This document shows positions 1 to 4,522 of a stretch of 13,245 bases of DNA, piece after piece. The DNA lies in the NCBI GenBank assembly GCA_934086255.1, contig CAKOIB010000033.1, positions 1 to 13,245 of the forward strand, read 5' to 3'. The stretch comes from an uncultured Bacilli bacterium (GTDB lineage Bacteria > Bacillota_I > Bacilli_A > RF39 > UBA660). The position numbers and the translations under genes were made by a program. Each line of letters starts with the position of its first letter. Within the stretch, counting starts at the first letter, position 1. The notes beneath the pieces are model-generated. The model ran no database searches. It saw only the letters and a list, made by a program, of their open reading frames with translations, and had not been told where the DNA came from.

Positions 1-63
1 AGCACTAAGTGGTGCTTCACATATTAAAACACCATTCATATTTTCAATAACTATTTTTTCCAT
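1..63 (-). CDS. Partial CDS, N-terminal 21 codons, unidentified protein
   Basis: An ATG at 63-61 opens a reading frame that runs off the window edge after 21 codons (begins MEKIVIENMNGV). It is preceded by a perfect AGGAGG at 75-70 with a 6-nt spacer, so it is a genuine translation start. It begins 14 nt after the stop of the DUF1292 gene and has no separate promoter or terminator in the gap, so the two are probably co-transcribed. The fragment is too short to recognise a family and no function is proposed. The rest of the gene lies outside the window. Confidence 0.75.
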   Translation of the reverse strand, partial: MEKIVIENMNGVLICEAPLSA

Positions 64-77
64 AATGTCCCTCCTGT

Positions 78-338
78 TTATTTAGCAAGTTCACGAAGAA
101 CATCTTTAATTTTAGACCATTCTTCTTCACTTTCTACTCCAACAAATTTATTTGTACCATCTGCAGATGTTACCATTTCAGTAACATAAACTGTAACATT
201 TCCATTTGCATCTGTTTCATTTTTTGTATATACAACATATTTCTTTAAAGTATCACTGAATTCAAAGCTAATTACTTCTTCAACAGTTTCTACTGTTCCA
301 TCTAACTTAGTTATAGTAAGCATTTTCTTTTCTTTCAT
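78..338 (-). CDS. DUF1292 family small acidic protein (YrzB-like)
   Basis: Predicted 86-residue cytosolic protein. The pattern fits DUF1292: an N-terminal strand (LTITKLDGTVETVEEVISFE), a middle part resembling 'yvvy...', then a valine-rich strand (VTVYVTEMV) and the characteristic closing 'F.gVEsEEEWskIk..l' near the C-terminus. Family members are small acidic proteins of unknown function, widespread in Bacillota. The frame stays open up to an ATG at 374, but that codon lies at the -10 region of the likely promoter; the ATG at 338 has AGGAGG at 349-344 with a 5-nt spacer and is the better start. It is the first gene of a unit continuing into the partial gene at the window edge. Family assignment is from memory of the conserved pattern; function unknown. 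Confidence 0.8.
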   Translation of the reverse strand: MKEKKMLTITKLDGTVETVEEVISFEFSDTLKKYVVYTKNETDANGNVTVYVTEMVTSADGTNKFVGVESEEEWSKIKDVLRELAK

Positions 339-343
339 ATTGC

Positions 344-349
344 CCTCCT
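344..349 (-). promoter_or_regulatory. Shine-Dalgarno AGGAGG fixing the start of the DUF1292 gene
   Basis: AGGAGG on the minus strand, 5 nt upstream of ATG 338. It supports this start over the in-frame ATG 36 nt upstream, which has no Shine-Dalgarno sequence and would lie upstream of the predicted transcript start. Confidence 0.85.
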
Positions 350-364
350 CTAGTTTATAAGGAA

Positions 365-393
365 ATTGTATCATAAAAAAAAAGTAATTTCAA
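365..393 (-). promoter_or_regulatory. Sigma-A-type promoter for the DUF1292 gene
   Basis: Minus-strand TTGAAA (393-388), 17-nt spacer, TACAAT (370-365). The transcript would start near 358, giving a leader of about 20 nt that contains the AGGAGG. The -35 box and part of the spacer (the nine-T run) lie inside the hairpin and U-run of the yutD-like terminator, so one short sequence ends one transcript and starts the next. Confidence 0.75.
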
Positions 394-414
394 CACTTTA
401 CGTCAAATTACTTT
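375..414 (-). terminator. Intrinsic terminator after the yutD-like gene
   Basis: Arms 414-405 and 390-381 (core AAGTAATTT / AAATTACTT, 10 bp) around a 14-nt loop, followed on the minus strand by a run of nine T. The stem is AT-only and the upstream arm includes the yutD-like stop codon. A T-run also follows on the plus strand (416-423), so it could work in both directions, but no plus-strand gene feeds into it. The low-GC stem lowers confidence in efficiency. Confidence 0.7.
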
Positions 415-683
415 ATTTTTTTTAAGTAAAACCATTTGCACCCTTCAGCACAATAGTTTTTTATATAATCATCTAACTTAGAAAAGTCATTTATTTCCTT
501 ATATTTTTTATTATCCCTATCACAAAAACCCTTTAATCTTAGCTTATTATACGCCATATCAAAAAGTATATAATCATAAGATATAAAATAATCAGTAACA
601 AGTTCTTTAACTAAGTCATAATCAAATATTTTACCATCATCATGTTCCAAACTATATTTTATATTATTAAATTCATATATCAT
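408..683 (-). CDS. yutD: YutD-like protein (DUF1027 family)
   Basis: Predicted 91-residue soluble protein. Two blocks identify the family: YDYILFDMAYNKLRLKGF at residues 36-53 (family pattern YDYIvgDwgy.qLRLKGFy) and DDYIKNYCAEGCKWFYLKK at 71-89 (family pattern 'yi.EYCnfGCayFvlk'), including two conserved Cys at 78 and 82. Length is close to Bacillus YutD (about 100 aa). The biochemical function of the family is not established. The start ATG at 683 has a GGTGGT Shine-Dalgarno-like sequence at 692-687, rather close (3-nt gap). It follows the yunB-like gene by 28 nt with no promoter or terminator between, so the two form an operon. As I recall the Bacillus subtilis map, yutD and yunB are close there too, which supports both calls. 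Confidence 0.85.
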   Translation of the reverse strand: MIYEFNNIKYSLEHDDGKIFDYDLVKELVTDYFISYDYILFDMAYNKLRLKGFCDRDNKKYKEINDFSKLDDYIKNYCAEGCKWFYLKKIK

Positions 684-711
684 GCTACCACCAAATTAAT
701 TATACAAAAAA

Positions 712-1401
712 TTATTCAATTGGTAAAGTAAAAATACTAGAATTTTTACTCATACTTCCACCATAATACTCTGGTATTTTACCATTTATTATCTTATAAG
801 AAATTGGTATTTCATTTTCTATTGTTATTGTATCACTAATAACTGGAAGTATTACTCTTATATTAACCTGTAACAAAACATATATTTCAACAATACAATT
901 ATTTACTCCATATTCTTTTATTTTAATCTCAACATTAGAATAAACTGCATTAGTAAGACTTAATCTAACTGGTATATTTGGCCCAAGATTACTAATTAAA
1001 GGATTATTAAATATAGAAAAAAATGGTATATAAAAAGTTTTCTTTTCATCAGTAAGTTTTGTTATTTCTTCTTGAACTGATGATGAGACTTTATCTAAAA
1101 ACAAGTTTACTTTATAAGTATTATAATCTATCATTTGTATCTCATCATTACTACTTTTAGTTACATAGAACATATCATCTTTTAAATAATCAAATGTATC
1201 CTGTTTTATAGAATTATTTATTCTTAAATTAACCATTTCTAAAGCTTCACTTTTTGCATATTCCATATATGAAAATGAAATATTACTTATTAGTTTTCCT
1301 ATTAAAATTACAATAAAAAATATAAGTATTAATAATATAATTACTTTTATTCTTTTATGATTAATAATTTTCTTTTCATTATTCTTAAGACACATTCTCA
1401 T
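712..1401 (-). CDS. yunB: YunB-like sporulation protein
   Basis: Predicted 229-residue protein with a basic N-terminus, one membrane segment at about residues 18-39, then an extracytoplasmic domain. The conserved YunB core is visible: IPFFSIFNNPLISNLGPNIP at 125-144 (family pattern IP.G.ltg.pllsg.GP.IPvr), then 'VNIRVILPVISDTITIENEIPIS' spread over 179-201 and a 'NGKIPEYYGG' ending (family: v.G.vPdtY). In Bacillus subtilis YunB is a mother-cell, sigma-E-dependent sporulation protein of poorly defined role; its presence suggests sporulation ancestry or ability. The start is uncertain: ATG 1401 or ATG 1395, neither with a Shine-Dalgarno sequence, and a strong terminator ends only 24 nt upstream. 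Downstream partner is the yutD-like gene. Confidence 0.85.
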   Translation of the reverse strand: MRMCLKNNEKKIINHKRIKVIILLILIFFIVILIGKLISNISFSYMEYAKSEALEMVNLRINNSIKQDTFDYLKDDMFYVTKSSNDEIQMIDYNTYKVNLFLDKVSSSVQEEITKLTDEKKTFYIPFFSIFNNPLISNLGPNIPVRLSLTNAVYSNVEIKIKEYGVNNCIVEIYVLLQVNIRVILPVISDTITIENEIPISYKIINGKIPEYYGGSMSKNSSIFTLPIE

Positions 1402-1424
1402 ATTAAAATATATTTAAATAAAAT

Positions 1425-1470
1425 AAAAAAAAGCACTATATAATATTAAAGTACTTTAATATTATATAAG
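1425..1470 (-). terminator. Terminator formed by a 32-bp perfect palindrome inside the end of a gene
   Basis: Positions 1437-1468 form a perfect palindrome (arm TATATAATATTAAAG, central TA). On the minus strand it is followed by GTGC and eight T (1432-1425). The flanking GC/GC can add two pairs across a small bulge and bring the stem up to the U-run. The palindrome also encodes the last ten codons and most of the stop codon of the upstream membrane-protein gene. Confidence 0.7.
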
Positions 1471-2236
1471 CCGATACTCCAAGTAAAATTAAAACAAATA
1501 TTATTATAAATAGTAGTTTTTTAGATATTATTTCATCTATTTCAATAGTATCAGTCATTTCATTTACTGTATCAGTTTCTTCTTTTTTATCTTCTTGTTC
1601 TTCTAATTCTTCACTTTCTTCATCTTTTTCAACTTTAGGTACTACTTCAGTAACAGTTTTATCTAAGATGTCTTTACTTATATCTTCGTTTAGATTAACT
1701 GTGTCTTCTTTTAGATTAAGCAGATCATCACTACTACTTAAATCTTCTTTTTCATATAATATGTTTTCTTTCTTTTTAGTAGTTTTTTCTTTTTCATATA
1801 TAGTATCAATTAATTCATGCAAGTTTTCTTTTGAGTATTCCTTATTTGTAACTTCATCCAAATCTAATTTAGTCAAAATATTATATTCAGTATTTATCAT
1901 TCTCTTCTTTGAAGAATCACTATCAAATAACTTATTTTCTTTAGCAAGTTTTAATATTTCATTAATATCATAAACCCTATCCTCTTTATTTTCTATAGTA
2001 TTATCAATATAATCCCTATTTTTCTTTTCATTAGGCATAAAATAATTTAATTCCTTTTGTTTTTTATACTCTTCACGAGCACCAGTTTTTTTATTACTTG
2101 ATAAATCTATTACATTATTAACATCTATATTTACATAATCAATATTCATATCCGATACTTCATCATACAGTCTTTTATTTTTTTCACTTCTTAGACTAGA
2201 AGTATTTTCATCATATTTATCCATTCTAGTTTTCAT
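1436..2236 (-). CDS. Acidic tail-anchored membrane protein of unknown function
   Basis: Predicted 266-residue protein: a hydrophilic, Lys/Glu/Asp-rich cytosolic part (about 1-238) and one C-terminal membrane segment at about 241-260 followed by KYFNII, i.e. a tail-anchored topology with no signal peptide. The N-terminus carries a basic motif SLRSEKNKRLYDEV (14-27). Residues about 84-160 look helical (YDINEILKLAKENKLF, YNILTKLDLDEV, LHELIDTIYEKEK), and 200-235 is a very acidic linker. I do not recognise a characterised family. The start ATG 2236 has AGGTGA at 2249-2244 with a 7-nt spacer and an extended -10 promoter just upstream. The architecture would suit a membrane-tethered scaffold or adaptor, but this is only inference. 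Transcription probably ends at the palindrome in its last codons. Confidence 0.85.
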   Translation of the reverse strand: MKTRMDKYDENTSSLRSEKNKRLYDEVSDMNIDYVNIDVNNVIDLSSNKKTGAREEYKKQKELNYFMPNEKKNRDYIDNTIENKEDRVYDINEILKLAKENKLFDSDSSKKRMINTEYNILTKLDLDEVTNKEYSKENLHELIDTIYEKEKTTKKKENILYEKEDLSSSDDLLNLKEDTVNLNEDISKDILDKTVTEVVPKVEKDEESEELEEQEDKKEETDTVNEMTDTIEIDEIISKKLLFIIIFVLILLGVSAYIILKYFNII

Positions 2237-2258
2237 TTATACATCACCTATTATCTAA

Positions 2259-2267
2259 AGTATAGCA
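2259..2267 (-). promoter_or_regulatory. Extended -10 promoter for the tail-anchored protein gene
   Basis: Minus-strand TGC-TATACT (2267-2259), a TGn extended -10 element, about 23 nt upstream of ATG 2236. No convincing -35 hexamer sits 16-19 nt upstream, which is common when the TGn element is present. The predicted start site near 2252 leaves a short leader holding AGGTGA. Confidence 0.65.
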
Positions 2268-2290
2268 TAAATCATTTAAAAAGAAAATAA

Positions 2291-2319
2291 TTGTTTTTAT
2301 ATTTTTTTTATTATATAAT
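2291..2319 (+). promoter_or_regulatory. Sigma-A promoter for the ferredoxin gene
   Basis: TTGTTT (2291-2296), 17-nt spacer, perfect TATAAT (2314-2319). The predicted start site (about 2324-2326) is only 12-14 nt before the ATG, so the GGAGG (2326-2330) would be at or very near the 5' end of the mRNA. Divergent from the extended -10 promoter of the neighbouring minus-strand gene. Confidence 0.75.
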
Positions 2320-2337
2320 ATTTACGGAGGTAATTTT

Positions 2338-2532
2338 ATGAAAGCTCGTGTAATAGAAAGCACTTGTATTGGTTGCGGTGCTTGTCAAGCATTAGTACCT
2401 GATGAGTTTGAAATCAATGATTTAGGTATTGCAGTGGCAACAAATGAAGAAGTAAAAGAAGAAAATAAAGAAGCAGTAATCGATGCAAAAGAAAACTGTC
2501 CAGTTGGGGCAATATTTGTTGATGAAGAATAA
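2338..2532 (+). CDS. fer: Ferredoxin, single [4Fe-4S] cluster
   Basis: Predicted 64-residue, strongly acidic, soluble electron carrier. Cluster ligands are visible: C10, C13, C16 in CIGCGAC and C54 in the closing NCPVGAI. Only one four-Cys set is present and the central region (about 17-50) lacks the second CxxCxxCxxxCP set of 2[4Fe-4S] clostridial ferredoxins, matching the Bacillus Fer type in layout, though slightly shorter. The start ATG is preceded by GGAGGT with good spacing. It is the only plus-strand gene here, monocistronic, with its own promoter and a terminator starting at its stop codon. The redox partner cannot be read from context; nothing nearby is an obvious ferredoxin-dependent enzyme. 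Confidence 0.95.
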   Translation: MKARVIESTCIGCGACQALVPDEFEINDLGIAVATNEEVKEENKEAVIDAKENCPVGAIFVDEE

Positions 2533-2561
2533 AAGATACGAATAAAATCGTATCTTTTATT
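2528..2561. terminator. Bidirectional intrinsic terminator between convergent genes
   Basis: A 14-bp perfect stem, AATAAAAGATACGA (2528-2541) pairing with TCGTATCTTTTATT (2548-2561), with a 6-nt A/T loop. It begins within the ferredoxin stop region and ends 4 nt before the stop of the minus-strand seven-repeat gene. The 3' arm of each orientation ends in a T-rich CTTTTATT, so it can serve both genes. Confidence 0.85.
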
Positions 2562-2565
2562 ATGC

Positions 2566-3804
2566 TTAATTTAATTCTTTTATAACAGGGAAATAATCCT
2601 TACCATTACTTTTTATACCTTTTATTTTAGAATTAGTATATCCAAGCAAATATTTCTTATTATTAAAACTATATATTTTATTATATGATTCACTATTACT
2701 ATAAGAAAGCTTTTCTTCTTTTATTACTTCATAATTTTTATTATAAGTTACTATAATACCATCAGTAACAGTATTTTCACCTTTTATTCCCGTTACTCCG
2801 ACTACTACAATGTTGTCCTTATCAATTAATAAATCATTAAATACAGTAAAATTACTTCCTTTATAAGTTACTTCTTTTACTTTTTTACCTTTACTATTTA
2901 CAATCACTAGTGATGCCTTATAATAATCTAATTTATTTTTATTATCCAGTTTTGTACCTGTAAGTATATAATTATCATCTATTTTATTAATACTTGTAAA
3001 CCCTAATTTATCTGTATATGAATAATGATAATGCCATTTTTCTTTAAGATTTTCATCATACTTCATTAATACTCCAACCGAATCATTAATACTACCAACA
3101 ACTGCATAGCCATCTGTATCCACTAAAATATCTGTAAAAATTGCTTTATATGGACCTTTATAATTTGCCCTTGATATTTCTTTTCCATTTTTATCGAACT
3201 TGACTACTATTGCTCCACCTGTATTATGATTTCCAAGTACATCTTTTTCATAATTACTTTTTCCTACCACTACAAAGTCCCCATTAGATAACGCTTTTAT
3301 TTTAGTAAACTCTGTATTTCCTAGTATTTTAAAGTTTTTTCTAAATACTTGTTTATAATTTTTATCATACTTAACAATCAATCCTTCACTACCATTATTT
3401 TCAGTATGATAATTATTCATTTCAATAGCACCGACTGCTATAAAACCATCATCAACACTTACTATATCATTATAATAAGAATTATTTCCTAAATCCAACA
3501 TAATTTCTTTTTTTACTCTAAAATCTTTATTATAAACATTTAATAATGCTTTAGAATAATCTTGTTTATTATGACTTTTTCCATGCTTAAAATCTGAATT
3601 ACCTACTCCAACAAAACCTTTATCAGTAGAAACTAATCCATTTATAAAAGTATAATATATATTATTTTTATCTTGCTTATAAGATAATGCTCCCATATAT
3701 ATTAGTTCTCCAACTAATATAATTGATAAAATTAATACTATTATTTTAATTATTTTAATTTTATTATTACTATTCTTTTTATTTTCTTTTTTACTTCTTT
3801 TCAT
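2566..3804 (-). CDS. Membrane-anchored protein with seven propeller-like repeats
   Basis: Predicted 412-residue protein: a Lys/Asn-rich cytosolic N-terminus, one membrane segment at about 16-40, then an extracytoplasmic region built of seven diverged repeats. Each has the core F/Y-x-x-I/L-x6-(D/N)G-F/Y-I/V-x-V-G at residues about 53-68, 111-125, 166-181, 223-237, 269-283, 322-336 and 374-388. Between them are strands such as EGLIVKYDKNY (140-150), GAIVVKFDKNG (197-207), VGVLMKYDENL (243-253) and DGIIVTYNKNY (348-358). Period is about 46-58 residues, so a seven-bladed beta-propeller is the natural model. No catalytic motif is seen; a binding or scaffolding role outside the membrane is inferred. 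Start ATG 3804 has GGAGG with a 7-nt spacer. It is a monocistronic unit with its own promoter and terminator. I do not recognise a named family. Confidence 0.85.
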   Translation of the reverse strand: MKRSKKENKKNSNNKIKIIKIIVLILSIILVGELIYMGALSYKQDKNNIYYTFINGLVSTDKGFVGVGNSDFKHGKSHNKQDYSKALLNVYNKDFRVKKEIMLDLGNNSYYNDIVSVDDGFIAVGAIEMNNYHTENNGSEGLIVKYDKNYKQVFRKNFKILGNTEFTKIKALSNGDFVVVGKSNYEKDVLGNHNTGGAIVVKFDKNGKEISRANYKGPYKAIFTDILVDTDGYAVVGSINDSVGVLMKYDENLKEKWHYHYSYTDKLGFTSINKIDDNYILTGTKLDNKNKLDYYKASLVIVNSKGKKVKEVTYKGSNFTVFNDLLIDKDNIVVVGVTGIKGENTVTDGIIVTYNKNYEVIKEEKLSYSNSESYNKIYSFNNKKYLLGYTNSKIKGIKSNGKDYFPVIKELN

Positions 3805-3823
3805 ATTATGTCCTCCAAGAATA

Positions 3824-3852
3824 ATTTTATCACATTAAGAAGTGTTCTTCAA
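3824..3852 (-). promoter_or_regulatory. Sigma-A promoter for the seven-repeat protein gene
   Basis: Minus-strand TTGAAG (3852-3847), 17-nt spacer ending in TGTGA, TAAAAT (3829-3824). The start site would be near 3817, just upstream of the GGAGG. It lies immediately downstream of the terminator of the envelope operon, so this gene is independently expressed. Confidence 0.75.
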
Positions 3853-3862
3853 CAAATAAAAG

Positions 3863-3886
3863 AAAAAACTATCCATAGGGATAGTC
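3863..3886 (-). terminator. Intrinsic terminator of the envelope operon
   Basis: Minus-strand hairpin with arms ACTATCC (3885-3879) and GGATAGT (3874-3868), 4-nt loop CTAT, followed by a run of six T (3868-3863, the first shared with the stem). It contains the only GC-containing compact stem in this gap, and stands 15 nt after the stop of the last envelope gene. Confidence 0.9.
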
Positions 3887-3900
3887 TAAATTATTTATAA

Positions 3901-4521
3901 TTATTTCATATAATAAACTTCTAACTTACCATCATTATGTAATAACTTTACTACTACATTCGAAGGATAACCCATATCTTTTTTATAAGTAAGTTTTACA
4001 TTTACTTTATACGCTTCATCATCTTTTATCTTTTTATATTGATATTTTTCAGTTTTAATACTATCAACATATGATGAATCCACTACTGGTAATTGTTGAG
4101 TTCTATCCTTATATAGATTATGCTCAATATATTTATACACTGTCTCAGATGCTTCAAGAACAAAGTTTTCCTTATATGGACCATAAATAAACTGTACTCC
4201 TCCGATATCATTTTTAGACACTTTATTATCCAAATTATAAAAATCTACCACTGTCATTTGAGCAACTAATTTAGCATATTCTTCATAATCAACTTCATCT
4301 TTATTCAAAACCTTTTGAAGCTCTTTAAATAAATCTTTATACACTTTTGGAGCATCATCTTCCAAAGTATAACCATATTTATCAATCTTATCCACTACAA
4401 CAGCACCAGTAACTGCCGATTTATTTTTACTTACCACTTTATATGTAAAATATCCTCCGATTAATAATAAGACTACAAGTAATAATATTATAATGATTAA
4501 AATAAGTTTTTTCTTTTTCAT
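3901..4521 (-). CDS. Single-pass membrane protein of unknown function, last gene of the envelope operon
   Basis: Predicted 206-residue protein: MKKKK, a strongly hydrophobic segment at about 6-30, then an extracytoplasmic domain. Visible landmarks are an acidic helical part (residues 56-98, containing YKDLFKELQKVL and EEYAKLVAQM), a central FIYGPYKENF (111-120), and a C-terminal strand-rich part (YKVNVKLTYKKDMGYP, VVVKLLHNDGKLEVYY). The helix-then-strand layout could be an NTF2-like or cystatin-like fold, but I cannot assign a family. It starts 1 nt after the stop of the LtaS-like gene (TAG-T-ATG), with its GGAG Shine-Dalgarno inside the end of that gene, so translation is almost certainly coupled. 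This, and the terminator behind it, imply a role linked to the LtaS-like enzyme. Confidence 0.85.
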   Translation of the reverse strand: MKKKKLILIIIILLLVVLLLIGGYFTYKVVSKNKSAVTGAVVVDKIDKYGYTLEDDAPKVYKDLFKELQKVLNKDEVDYEEYAKLVAQMTVVDFYNLDNKVSKNDIGGVQFIYGPYKENFVLEASETVYKYIEHNLYKDRTQQLPVVDSSYVDSIKTEKYQYKKIKDDEAYKVNVKLTYKKDMGYPSNVVVKLLHNDGKLEVYYMK

Positions 4522-4522
4522 A

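Noticed and set aside
1668..1973. Plus-strand open frame of 101 codons
   Set aside because: It is antisense to the charged region of the tail-anchored protein gene, has Ser/Phe-rich composition typical of the reverse of Lys/Glu codons, and no Shine-Dalgarno.
2237..2337. Riboswitch or operator in the divergent gap upstream of the ferredoxin
   Set aside because: The 101-bp gap is filled by two promoters and two Shine-Dalgarno sequences; no dyad or room for a structured leader is seen.
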